A DNA stretch of 38,364 nucleotides. It comes from a virus. The stretch spans positions 1 to 38,364 of IMG/VR virus record IMGVR_UViG_3300025122_000057, one strand, 5' to 3'. Both the position numbers and the translations under genes were made by a program. The notes beneath the pieces are model-generated. The model saw only the letters and a list, made by a program, of their open reading frames with translations, was not told where the DNA came from and ran no database searches. This document shows, piece after piece, positions 23,432 through 31,263 of the stretch. Positions within the stretch are counted from its first letter, which is position 1. Each line of letters opens with the position of its first letter.

Positions 23432-23923
23432 CTAACGGATAGTTGAGCGCCCAGCAAGCCCATCCATGGTGTAGAACAGCATCCAGGTGAGCACAAGGCT
23501 CGCGGAGATAGCCGTCCTCAAAACCATTTGAATCCGGGCTGTCGCCGGCTGCACATCATCCGAAAGCGAGATGCGAACCGGCATGAGGTCGCCGCCCATC
23601 GGCGCTCGGTAATACGAACGCCCGAAGGTGCCCGCGATCACCTGGATCGACCCCGAGTGTGAGAGGGTCAACGACAACGAGGTCATCGCTTGGATGCCAC
23701 TGGGCGAAGCCGACGTCCCGATTTCGATGCTTTGCTCTGCTGCGCCGCTCTGGTAACGATACCACCAGTCGACGAGCGTCGCCCCGCTGGGGACAAAGTT
23801 GAGCAAAACCACGCTCGACGCCGTGCCTGTAGCGGACACTGACACATGAGCGCCGACTGGTATGATGCCCGTATGCGTGGCTTTGACGTTTGCGTTGAGC
23901 AAGGAGGCTGTAAATGTTGACAT
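23432..23923 (-). CDS. Capsid decoration-like protein (163 aa)
   Basis: The 163-aa beta-rich protein (ASLLNANVKATHTG, SSVVLLNFVPSGATLVDWWY, GRSYYRAPMGGDLMPVRIS) directly follows the major capsid gene. A strong AGGAGGT lies before its ATG. This context is common for capsid decoration or head-fibre proteins that stabilise the shell. The C-terminus has a hydrophobic stretch (ISASLVLTWMLFYTM), unusual for such a protein and possibly membrane-active. No named family is certain. Confidence 0.65.
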   Translation of the reverse strand: MSTFTASLLNANVKATHTGIIPVGAHVSVSATGTASSVVLLNFVPSGATLVDWWYRYQSGAAEQSIEIGTSASPSGIQAMTSLSLTLSHSGSIQVIAGTFGRSYYRAPMGGDLMPVRISLSDDVQPATARIQMVLRTAISASLVLTWMLFYTMDGLAGRSTIR

Positions 23924-23937
23924 GGTTCATACCTCCT

Positions 23938-25035
23938 TTACTGCGGGTTCGGGGCGTAGGTCTGGCACACGATCGTTGAGAAATCGATCGAGTTGTAGAC
24001 CATCTTCTTTAGGCCCCAAATCATTGCAGCGGAGACGCCGAGCTGGTTCTCGTAGTCGAACAGCTCTTCGACCCACTTCATCTGCGTGCCCTTGTCCCGT
24101 CGTCCAGTACCAAAACACGCGGCTTGAGCTCCGCAGAGCACGGCCCTGCGGAAGTCGTTGTTGCCGGATGCGGTCGGTGCCGGAATACGGGTGCTCTCGT
24201 GGAGAACCACGCCGTTGTACTCGCCCAACGCCCCGTTGAAGATCGGGTTATCCATCTCCCCACCCTGGATGCGGGAACGCTGGAGATCGTACCAGGTGAC
24301 CGTGTTCGCCGAGTTGTTGGCCCGGAGCATCCGCGTCTGGTTGGGATGGATGAACATGACGTACTTGTACTGACCGTTGATCCGAAGCGGCCGGATCAGC
24401 GGACTCGCGATCTTGGCAAGGTTGATTGCCTTGTCGATCGCGAGCGGCGTGAACACCAGGCCACGGGCCGAAGCCGAGGCGGTGGTGGTGGCAGTAAGCG
24501 AAGCGGTCGTCGAGGTTGTCCCGTCCCCGTAGATGATGCGGCCATTGGCCGACGCCGTGCCCGTAGGCGCGGTCGGAGCCTGCATACCCGCATAGGTTTC
24601 GGATACGGAAACATTCCCGGCGATCTGGTTGATGAAGGAATCGTCGATGCGGTCGGCCCACCAGTCCCTCAAACCGTCGAGGCCCTCTTCGCGCACGCTG
24701 AACGGCACACGCTGCTCCGACATTTCACCGTCTGATCGGACGGCATGGCGAAGCTGGTTGATGAAGAGGTTGTCGTTGTAGGTCACCAGCGACTCCTCAT
24801 TGCCCTCCAAAGTCCCGTCACCCAACACGCCGGCTCCGGTGAGCTGCATACGCAACCCGACCCGGATGCGATCACCGGCGGACTTGTTGAGTTCTTTCTT
24901 GACGTAAACTAGGGAGTCCTTACTCGTGCCCATGAAGCGGGACACGAAGGTCTCCTTGAGAGCCTCGCGAAGTAGCTTCTTCGACCAAATCTTGACGGCT
25001 AGGGGATGGTTGACCGGATAAGCGGTCGTTGCCAT
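23938..25035 (-). CDS. N4-gp56/DUF4043-type major capsid protein
   Basis: The 365-aa protein reads as the DUF4043 / N4 gp56-type capsid family. It has NHPLAVKIWSKKLLREAL near the start, FMGTSKDSLVYVKKELNKSAGDRI, GVLGDGTLEGNEESL and a later INLAKIASPLIRPLRIN with VMFIHPNQTRMLR. These form the HK97-fold shell in several podophages. The length is typical. GAGGA precedes the ATG. Its leader is long (about 190 bases) and structured, with a likely promoter-operator inside and next to the RHH gene. Confidence 0.92.
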   Translation of the reverse strand: MATTAYPVNHPLAVKIWSKKLLREALKETFVSRFMGTSKDSLVYVKKELNKSAGDRIRVGLRMQLTGAGVLGDGTLEGNEESLVTYNDNLFINQLRHAVRSDGEMSEQRVPFSVREEGLDGLRDWWADRIDDSFINQIAGNVSVSETYAGMQAPTAPTGTASANGRIIYGDGTTSTTASLTATTTASASARGLVFTPLAIDKAINLAKIASPLIRPLRINGQYKYVMFIHPNQTRMLRANNSANTVTWYDLQRSRIQGGEMDNPIFNGALGEYNGVVLHESTRIPAPTASGNNDFRRAVLCGAQAACFGTGRRDKGTQMKWVEELFDYENQLGVSAAMIWGLKKMVYNSIDFSTIVCQTYAPNPQ

Positions 25036-25224
25036 CGTAGGTCCTCACAGTTGCGAGTCCAGGCACAGAGCTCATTCTCCGTGCCGCGATGACCATCCTG
25101 GAGGTCTGCCGAACCGGCCTAACTAGGGGCCGTACCCGAACGGCGTTTTTGCTGGGACGCCTTAACCCGAACCCGCTTCATGTACCCAGCGGTGGGGCTA
25201 GCAACTCGGTGGATGCCGAAACCT
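25036..25224 (-). other. Long structured leader of the capsid gene
   Basis: This 189-base gap has no convincing gene. Read on the minus strand it is the 5' leader of the capsid message from the promoter at 25222..25250. Besides the ribosome-binding site (GAGGA) it contains a G/C-rich imperfect stem, CGGCC..TA with TAGGCCG, near the middle. It may contribute to mRNA stability, as expected for a high-expression capsid gene. Confidence 0.4.
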
Positions 25225-25250
25225 CTAGACGAGAGCTTTCGGTTTGTCAA
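25222..25250 (-). promoter_or_regulatory. Capsid promoter with a dyad in its spacer
   Basis: On the minus strand TTGACA (25250-25245) is followed after 17 bases by TAGAGG (25227-25222) as a weak -10. The spacer and -10 contain a dyad, CCGAAA..CTCT with AGAG..TTTCGG around a five-base centre (25216..25242). The promoter overlaps the end of the RHH gene, whose product may bind the dyad and control the capsid transcript. Confidence 0.4.
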
Positions 25251-25428
25251 CTTTCTTCTGGAGACGGTTGACCATGGTTTTCTTCCAGTGCTGGCGCGTG
25301 AGGTACTCCACGGCCGCGCTCCTGGTCGGCTGTTCGTCCTTCTGTTTGCCGATCGACCGTGCCAACGCATCGAGGTGATCGATGGTGTCCTGGGGCAAAA
25401 ACAGGACCACCTTGAAGGTGAGGCTCAC
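25225..25428 (-). CDS. Ribbon-helix-helix-like small regulator (67 aa)
   Basis: The 67-aa protein has a short strand (LTFKVVLFLPQDT), helix A (IDHLDALARSIGK), a loop, and helix B (TRSAAVEYLTRQHWKKT) followed by a basic tail. This is the ribbon-helix-helix order of Arc/MetJ and CopG types, with residues in the first strand contacting DNA. It is read from GTG at 25428, overlapping the scaffold stop. A regulator between scaffold and capsid genes is unusual; a capsid-promoter or early-operon regulator is possible. Confidence in the fold is moderate. Confidence 0.65.
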   Translation of the reverse strand: MSLTFKVVLFLPQDTIDHLDALARSIGKQKDEQPTRSAAVEYLTRQHWKKTMVNRLQKKVDKPKALV

Positions 25429-26375
25429 CCAAGCAGCCCCCGATCGCGAGCCTTGTTCCACATCACGTCGAACTCTGGATCGTCCTCGTCCATCCCCGCG
25501 AGTCGCTCGAGAGACACGGCGGGCACCCTTCCGCCCTTCGGGCCGCCGAGGCTGCGGCTGGCGCCCTGGCCGGCCTCGATCCGAGCGAGCTTATCTTCGT
25601 CGGTTTCCGCTCCGGCGGCCGATTCGTCGGCGCCGTTGCCGCTAGGCGGCGCGGCTTTGAACCCACGGGCCTTGGCGTAGTTGAACAGCACCTCGGCCGG
25701 GTTCTTCCCGGCCTGCAAGGCACGCCCCGCGATCTGCCCTTCCTCGAGCTTGATGATATGCTCACGTTGCTTCGGGTTGTCGTAGCCGAGCGTCTCGAGG
25801 TCCTTGCTGCGAACGTCGGCCAGCCACCTATACGCCTCGCTGTACTCCGGCTGGGTCTCCATGAACGATCGCGTCTCGCTCTCGTAGCGGCCCATGAGTT
25901 CGTTCTCGACGCCGCGGTCGGCTTCGGCAGCCAACTGCTCCTGGGTGTGCCCCATGAGGCCGGCCACTTGCTTCTGGAGGACTTCGTTCGTCGCCTGGAG
26001 GTGGCCGAGCGGGTCCGCCTCGTAGTCGGGAATCTCCTCGGGCATTTCCCCCGCGGCGTCGGCGGCTTGCCCTTGGCGATCGATCCGAAAGCGCTCGAAC
26101 AGCGTCTCCATGCGCACGATCTTGTCGCGGAGATCCTGGGTCTCTTCCCGTGCAGCCCGCGTTTGCTGGCGCTGCTCGGCTAGTACGGCAACCGGAACGT
26201 GGTCGCCCGTGGGCGTCTCCTCGCCATCTTCGCCGGCCGCAGCAGCTTCCTCTTGACCTTCAGCTTCGCCAGCAAGCTCTTCATCGCCCGTGGCGACTTC
26301 TTCATCCACCTCGGCGCTGAGGGCCTCCTCATCCGGTTCGGATTCGATGTGGTCGATTACGCTGGTTTCGCCCAT
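25425..26375 (-). CDS. Scaffold protein
   Basis: A 316-aa, highly acidic, helical protein with an N-terminal Glu/Ala-rich region (residues 5-60), a coiled coil (about 68-105, RQQTRAAREETQDLRDKIVRM), a conserved middle and an acidic C-terminal tail. Scaffold proteins have this composition and lie between portal and capsid genes as here. It would guide assembly of the procapsid and leave before or during packaging. GGAGGG precedes the ATG at 26375. The short basic C-terminus (NKARDRGLLG) may bind capsid. Confidence 0.85.
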   Translation of the reverse strand: MGETSVIDHIESEPDEEALSAEVDEEVATGDEELAGEAEGQEEAAAAGEDGEETPTGDHVPVAVLAEQRQQTRAAREETQDLRDKIVRMETLFERFRIDRQGQAADAAGEMPEEIPDYEADPLGHLQATNEVLQKQVAGLMGHTQEQLAAEADRGVENELMGRYESETRSFMETQPEYSEAYRWLADVRSKDLETLGYDNPKQREHIIKLEEGQIAGRALQAGKNPAEVLFNYAKARGFKAAPPSGNGADESAAGAETDEDKLARIEAGQGASRSLGGPKGGRVPAVSLERLAGMDEDDPEFDVMWNKARDRGLLG

Positions 26376-26415
26376 TTTTCCCTCCGTTAGAGCGAGGCGT
26401 AGCGCCCGCGCCCTC

Positions 26416-28521
26416 CTATGTGTTTACGCTGGCGCCGCCGTTGTTCCGCGCTTGCGCCTCGGCTGCCCGATCGGCGCGCTCGATTTCGGCGTCGGCCTTG
26501 GCACCGGCGATCGTCGACTCGATCTGAAGTTCCCGCTCAGCCAGCGCCATCTTGTGTTCTAGAGCCCGCACCTCAAGGGCGTGCTTGCGTTCAAGAGTCT
26601 CCATCTCGGCTTGGTGCTTGGCGATGGCGAGCTGCTCCTCGTGCTGCTGCTCGGCTGCCTTCATCTCCAGATCGGCTTGGGTCTCAGCCTGTTTAAGTTG
26701 GATGTTTGCCTCGGCCTCCGCGCGTTTGTCCTTGAGAGCCGCGTTCTCTTGCTGGAGCTTCTCGATGATTTGGCGCCCTTCTTCCATCTGTTTTTGGATC
26801 GCCTCGGGGTCAGCGCCTGCGGATTTCTCGATGAGAGCCTTCCATTTGTGTGCCAACGAGGACGGCAGCGGCGCGTAATCGAGCAGCTCCGGCGGCAACG
26901 GCACTCCCATCTTGCCGAGGATCGGCATCATCTGGACCATCGACCCGAACACCCGCTCCTTCATGTTCGGGCTGGTCGGGCTCTCGTCGACGATGATGTC
27001 GTAGGTGGCCGCTTCCTCCTGTTTCGCGAGCGGAACAAACTGCTCGTTGCCGTTCTGGCCCATGATGCGGATCAGTCGGCCGTCGCTCATGAACTTCTGA
27101 ATGAAGTGGAGGAGCACCCGGCCCTGGTCCTTGCGGTACTTTCGGAGCGAATCGAACAGCGGCGCCAGGATGGTCAGGCCCGCCTGCTTGCGCTGGTGTT
27201 CAAGGATACCGGGCTGGTCGCGATCAGCGAACCCGAGGAGCTCGAGGTTGACGCCCGTGACCTCGTGGACGGCGTCCATAGAAAACGCCATCAGGCGATC
27301 GAGGCCGACTGGGTAGTCGACCACCGGCTTGGGCATGATTTTGCCTTGGCTGAGTGCACCGGGTTTAAACTTGTGAACGGCGTCGGAGCTCGCCCAGGTC
27401 GCCTCCAGATCGGCCATGTCATCGACAGCGTCCGCCTCGATCATGATGCCGCCCTTGGCACCCTTGTTGAGGATGTCCAAGATTTGCGAGAAAAACTTGT
27501 TGCCCCAGCGTTGCGGGTCCTTCATCGCGCGCACGATGCCGAACCAGATGTTTTTGTTCCGGTTCCGCTTGTAGGTCATACAGCGAAAGGTGGGCCCGTC
27601 TGGGTAGGGGCAGTCGCCTTCCTCGAGTACGGTGCCGCCGGCAATGAAGGCTCGTTTCCACTGCACGCCATCTTGCCTCACGGCGGGAATGCCCCGCTCC
27701 TCGAGCTTACCCCTGAGCTTGTCGTACTGGTCGCTCGACATCGACGCCGCGCGCTTGCCGACCCGATAGCTTCCGACCTTTTCGGCCCACTGGACGTGGG
27801 CCACCCGTATGGTCGGGCGTCCCCGTGGGCCGGCCCCGCCTGATTGCTGCTCGCGGTATGCATCTTGGGGGTAGACGTGGGTTCGTATCGAGGTGTCGTC
27901 CTCGCCCTCGTCCCACGGTGAACTCGCCGCCACCAAGTCGGCATCGGGCCATTCGTCCTCGAACTCCGCGATGCTCATCTGGCGAATGTGCATCTTCCAC
28001 CGAGCATCGACGATGTTACGTTTCCGCGCACCCGGGTCCCAGTACATTTCGAGGGGATCAAGCCGCTCAGTGATGGCGATACCGTCGGGATCGGTCACGT
28101 AGTCCATCCGGGTCTCGGTCCATCCCATGCCGGTGGTGCACATGTCCTCGAACGCGTCGGTCTCCTCATCCTCGGTGTCGGTCTGATCGCGGGTCCACTC
28201 TGCGGCCGCAGTGAGCACTTCGTTGACCTGGACATCGCCGACCTCGCGGGGAATGAACCTGGTCTCCTGGCGGTTGGAGACCTCGGACCCGACGATGACG
28301 TTGATGGTTCTCAGGATTCGGTTGAAGGTGACCGCGGGGCGCTGCTGGTCGGTCAGGGACTGGAGATCGTCCGACGCCCACTGCTCGCCGGCGACCATGT
28401 CGTAGTCTTCCTTCGCCTCGACCCGCCAGTCGCTGGTGTGGTCGCGGCTGTCGCGCCAGAGTCGGTGAACCATCTGGACAACATCGGGGAGCGCATCATC
28501 TGTGGTGGTTTCGTCTGCCAT
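26416..28521 (-). CDS. P22-type portal protein
   Basis: The 701-aa protein has the P22 gp1-like plan. An N-terminal segment (VQMVHRLWRDSRDHTSDWR), RPAVTFNRILRTINVIVGSE and MYWDPGARKRNIVDARWKMH are typical clip/wing elements. The centre includes KNIWFGIVRAMKDPQRWGNKFFSQILDIL. A C-terminal coiled coil follows (about 570-690, rich in Glu, Gln and Lys), the barrel-like extension. It is the dodecameric channel for packaging and ejection. CACGGAAGGA at 28543..28552 and a second AAAGGA lie in the leader. Upstream, the weak pair TTGCCC/TATTTA could be a promoter. Confidence 0.93.
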   Translation of the reverse strand: MADETTTDDALPDVVQMVHRLWRDSRDHTSDWRVEAKEDYDMVAGEQWASDDLQSLTDQQRPAVTFNRILRTINVIVGSEVSNRQETRFIPREVGDVQVNEVLTAAAEWTRDQTDTEDEETDAFEDMCTTGMGWTETRMDYVTDPDGIAITERLDPLEMYWDPGARKRNIVDARWKMHIRQMSIAEFEDEWPDADLVAASSPWDEGEDDTSIRTHVYPQDAYREQQSGGAGPRGRPTIRVAHVQWAEKVGSYRVGKRAASMSSDQYDKLRGKLEERGIPAVRQDGVQWKRAFIAGGTVLEEGDCPYPDGPTFRCMTYKRNRNKNIWFGIVRAMKDPQRWGNKFFSQILDILNKGAKGGIMIEADAVDDMADLEATWASSDAVHKFKPGALSQGKIMPKPVVDYPVGLDRLMAFSMDAVHEVTGVNLELLGFADRDQPGILEHQRKQAGLTILAPLFDSLRKYRKDQGRVLLHFIQKFMSDGRLIRIMGQNGNEQFVPLAKQEEAATYDIIVDESPTSPNMKERVFGSMVQMMPILGKMGVPLPPELLDYAPLPSSLAHKWKALIEKSAGADPEAIQKQMEEGRQIIEKLQQENAALKDKRAEAEANIQLKQAETQADLEMKAAEQQHEEQLAIAKHQAEMETLERKHALEVRALEHKMALAERELQIESTIAGAKADAEIERADRAAEAQARNNGGASVNT

Positions 28522-28607
28522 ACACTGCGTCCTTTCGGTGGTTCCTTCCGTGGACGGCGCAGCTTACAGGCCTCTAAATAGCCTCCTCGAGCTCTATGGG
28601 CAAACAA

Positions 28608-28973
28608 TCATTCGAGGCACGTCACGGCGTCGGCGAGGACGACGCCAGGCAAGTCCCCGGCCGACCAGCGGAATCCCGGATTCCCGTTTGTCGCGGGCGA
28701 AGCGACATACCAGACGTCGGTCTCGGTCGATCGTCGGAAGAGGCACTCCACGACGCGCAACGGGACCCGGCGATGGCCGGCGCCTTCGGCAAACCCTTCC
28801 GCCTGGTCGCGGTCAGTAAACACCGTGAGCGGGCCGCAGCCCTCGTTAGGCATGGCGACGACGTGGGCCTCGTAGGTGACGCGCGCAGCATCGTAATACT
28901 CGCGGTGCATGATCGGCGACGTGCGTAGCGTCGGCGTGATCACCTTGAAACCTCGCTCAAGGGAGGCGGTCAT
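28608..28973 (-). CDS. Hypothetical protein upstream of portal (121 aa)
   Basis: A 121-aa protein starting MTASLERGFKVITPT. It reads as a small alpha/beta fold with VTYEAHVVAMPNEGCGPLTVF and VPLRVVECLFRRSTET strands. The end has DAVTCLE. I do not recognise a family. The start at 28973 is set by CACGGAAGGA just upstream (28981..28990), a leader motif shared with other genes of this operon. It lies between an HTH gene and the portal gene. Confidence 0.65.
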   Translation of the reverse strand: MTASLERGFKVITPTLRTSPIMHREYYDAARVTYEAHVVAMPNEGCGPLTVFTDRDQAEGFAEGAGHRRVPLRVVECLFRRSTETDVWYVASPATNGNPGFRWSAGDLPGVVLADAVTCLE

Positions 28974-29001
28974 GGGTAGGTCCTTCCGTGTTTCGAGCAT
29001 T

Positions 29002-29250
29002 TTAGTGTCGGCCGCCGGCCACCGCAAGCAGTTCTGCGCGGACAGTCTGCTCGATCGCCAGGTGGAAACCCAGCACGTTCAGGCACGCCTCGGCGTTGAC
29101 CAGGTCAGGCACGGAGGTGTGCCGCCACCGGTAGATCACGCAGTCGCTGACGCCCGCGCGCCGGCCCAGCTCGATCGGCGACATGTCCTGCCGGCGGGCC
29201 TCCTCGAGGATGAACCGACCGATCGGGTGGGCCTTGGACAGGCCCTTCAT
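29002..29250 (-). CDS. XRE-type HTH protein next to terminase (82 aa)
   Basis: The 82-aa protein has a central helix-turn-helix, residues about 22-45 (MSPIELGRRAGVSDCVIYRW, RHTS), of the XRE or transposase-like type. It is ATGA-coupled to the terminase large subunit gene. An HTH protein of this size next to TerL might assist packaging-site recognition or be a late regulator. The C-terminal helix (VLGFHLAIEQTVRAELLAV) may dimerise. Two alternatives cannot be separated from sequence alone. Confidence 0.75.
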   Translation of the reverse strand: MKGLSKAHPIGRFILEEARRQDMSPIELGRRAGVSDCVIYRWRHTSVPDLVNAEACLNVLGFHLAIEQTVRAELLAVAGGRH

Positions 29251-30671
29251 GCCGACCACGGGCTGCGCGGCGTGCGGGTGTCGCCGCCGGAGTACCGATC
29301 GCGGCGCTTCCGTGGTGCCGATCGTGGATCGTGGTGGGCCATGGCGCCCGTGCGGAAGCCGTCGGCTCCGTGGCTCGAAAAGTCGTGCCGGGGCGTCGGT
29401 TTGTAGTAGGGCCGGTCCTCGGTGCTCTTGCTCTCGTCTTGATCCTTCCGGTAGGACCGCAGCATGATCAGCCCGTCCTCGCACCGGTCTTCGTCGAACC
29501 AGCACCGTGGCAGTATCTGGCGCACCCGATGGATGCCGACCAGGACGTCGGTACGGGGCTGCACCTCGACATCGATGCCGAGATCGCCGGCCATCGCCGA
29601 CAAAGGCTGACCCTTTGAGGCCAGGGTCTTGTGCCCGCCGTCGTGCGGCCAGAGGTGCCGCCCGTAGATCATGGACCGCTCCTGGCGCTTGTCCTCGAGC
29701 ATCGAGGCCCAGTCGCTGATCAGCGCCCCGTTGGCCTCCCAATAGTCGATGACGTGAAACTCAGGCCCGGCTTGCTGGACGAACCAAGTAGCGAACGCAT
29801 CCGAGTGCCCCAGATCGCTCCAGGTGTCGACCTTGAGCGCCGGGTCGTGCGGCACCCGGCAGATGCGGCCATCCTTCTGGGCGGCGATCATCTGGTCGCC
29901 GTAGTACGACCCGATCAGGGGCGCGTCTTCGGAGCACCAGTACTCCTGGAGGAGGTGTTCCTCGCTGGCGCCTTCCCGGCGCTCGAGATCGATCTTGGCG
30001 AGCGAGATCGACTTGGTGTCGTCGACGGTGAGCTTCTCCGCAAACCACTCGTCGAGGTCTTTTACATTACGGAACAACTTGGCGGCGTGGTTCTGACCTC
30101 TTGGGGTCCAAATAAAGATCGCCCAGCCGCCGTTCTCCGAAAGAATGGGCCGAATATAGTTCCAAGCATTGGGGTCGCTCAGGCTCCACTCCGAGAACAC
30201 CACGCCGATCGGATTGGTGCCCACCAGGGCGTCGTAGTTGTCCGATCCGACGCAGTACCAGATCGAGCCGTTGTGCAGCTCGAGCTTCATCTCGTCATGG
30301 CGAACGTGGCGGACCAGGCCGACGGGCCCGCCGTCTTCGTCGCGCTTGTCAGGCTCGCGCCAGCCGGGCCACGCATCGAGCTGACGGTGCGGCGGCTCGT
30401 TCGGGTTGTCGCTCTCGACGATCCCCTCCCAGATCACCTTCCGCGCCTGCCGGAGCGTCGGCAGCATGTGCCAGTACGCCCCGATTCGCCGCTGCGACGC
30501 GACCGTGGTCCACCGCAGCGCCGTCGTGTCCTTGCCCGATCGGCGGTGCCACTTGAGCGCCGCGCGCAGGCCGCCGCCGTCCATAAAATGCCACAGGGGG
30601 CGCTGGTAGTCCCGGCAATGCCAGCCGCCTGCAGGGAGGATGATGCGGGACGGGGCGCCGGCGACGTTCAT
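29247..30671 (-). CDS. Terminase large subunit
   Basis: The 474-aa protein has a Walker A-like WHRRSGKDTT (residues 41-50), a hydrophobic Walker B ending in Glu161 (GVVFSEW), an FIWTPRGQNHAAKLF coupling segment and a C-terminal nuclease domain beginning KVDTWSDLGHSDAFATWF. The DLGxSD motif is a standard catalytic acidic patch. It powers DNA packaging and cuts the concatemer. Its neighbours are TerS upstream (through a small membrane-protein gene) and the portal downstream, the usual order. Confidence 0.94.
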   Translation of the reverse strand: MNVAGAPSRIILPAGGWHCRDYQRPLWHFMDGGGLRAALKWHRRSGKDTTALRWTTVASQRRIGAYWHMLPTLRQARKVIWEGIVESDNPNEPPHRQLDAWPGWREPDKRDEDGGPVGLVRHVRHDEMKLELHNGSIWYCVGSDNYDALVGTNPIGVVFSEWSLSDPNAWNYIRPILSENGGWAIFIWTPRGQNHAAKLFRNVKDLDEWFAEKLTVDDTKSISLAKIDLERREGASEEHLLQEYWCSEDAPLIGSYYGDQMIAAQKDGRICRVPHDPALKVDTWSDLGHSDAFATWFVQQAGPEFHVIDYWEANGALISDWASMLEDKRQERSMIYGRHLWPHDGGHKTLASKGQPLSAMAGDLGIDVEVQPRTDVLVGIHRVRQILPRCWFDEDRCEDGLIMLRSYRKDQDESKSTEDRPYYKPTPRHDFSSHGADGFRTGAMAHHDPRSAPRKRRDRYSGGDTRTPRSPWSA

Positions 30672-30799
30672 CCGATCACGGCCTGGATCAGGTAGCTCAA
30701 CACGACGGCCAAGGCGATGACCAGGACCATGACGACGAAGTTCCGATGCCGTGCCCGGCGAAGGCCGGCACCCATCGTCCGCACCAGGGCGGGCCTCAC
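30668..30799 (-). CDS. Single-pass membrane protein between terminase genes (43 aa)
   Basis: The 43-aa product from GTG at 30799 has an Arg-rich N-terminus and one hydrophobic helix (FVVMVLVIALAVVLSYLIQAV, about residues 21-41). Its start overlaps the TerS stop and its stop overlaps the TerL start (ATGA), so it is translationally coupled to both. A short positive-inside membrane anchor is clear. Function unknown; it could be a holin/superinfection-exclusion-type peptide, but position gives no firm clue. Confidence 0.7.
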   Translation of the reverse strand: MRPALVRTMGAGLRRARHRNFVVMVLVIALAVVLSYLIQAVIG

Positions 30800-31263
30800 A
30801 GGGGCATCTCCTTGACCTCGGTCTGGGGCGTGAGCTCGATCATGGGCGGCTCCGACTTGCTCTCGATCTCGCGGGGCCGCGTCGGATCGATCAGCTCGAC
30901 CACCAGGCGCATCTCCCCGCCGACCGCTCCGGCCTTGCCGTCGGCGAAGTCCCCAGCCCGCTCGGCCTCCGGCCGGTCCTTCCATCCGCCGCGGCACCGC
31001 AGCCAGAAGATCGCCGCTTGGATCGAACCCTTGTCGTCGCTGGTAGCCTTCTGGAACAACGACTGGGCCACCTTCATGTTGGCCTTGTGCAGCCCGAACG
31101 CGATCTCCTCCTTGAAGTATTTACGCACGGTCAGATGCGAGATCGTCTTCCCGGTGACCTGGTGGCGCACCAGCTTGCCGATGACCTCCTGGGGAATGCC
31201 GTAGGCGGTCATCGTCTCGACCTGGGCCCGCTGTTCAGCCGTCGGCTCGAACTTTACTGCCAC
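30796..31263 (-). CDS. Terminase small subunit-like protein
   Basis: The 155-aa protein has an N-terminal helix-turn-helix region (QRAQVETMTAYGIPQEVIGKLV, then TGKTISHLTVRKYFKEE) and a helical oligomerisation part (LHKANMKVAQSLFQKATSDDKGSIQAAIFWLRCRGGW, about 57-95). Many phage TerS proteins have this layout, including the FWLRCRGGW segment. It recognises packaging DNA and recruits TerL. It is read from GTG at 31263 and overlaps the methylase 3' end by 29 bases. The acidic-basic tail is poorly conserved. Confidence 0.87.
   Translation of the reverse strand: MAVKFEPTAEQRAQVETMTAYGIPQEVIGKLVRHQVTGKTISHLTVRKYFKEEIAFGLHKANMKVAQSLFQKATSDDKGSIQAAIFWLRCRGGWKDRPEAERAGDFADGKAGAVGGEMRLVVELIDPTRPREIESKSEPPMIELTPQTEVKEMPL

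Noticed and set aside
26581-27843. Plus-strand frame of 420 aa opposite the portal
   Set aside because: Antisense to a clear portal, with repeated Leu/Arg/His composition typical of shadows and no ribosome-binding site.
28522-28607. Promoter upstream of the portal (TTGCCC, 17 bases, TATTTA)
   Set aside because: Only three of six -10 bases match and the region mainly holds ribosome-binding sites; mentioned under the portal but not listed.
29631-30695. Long plus-strand frame (354 aa) opposite the terminase
   Set aside because: It is exactly antisense to TerL with Walker and nuclease motifs; high G+C produces such shadow frames.
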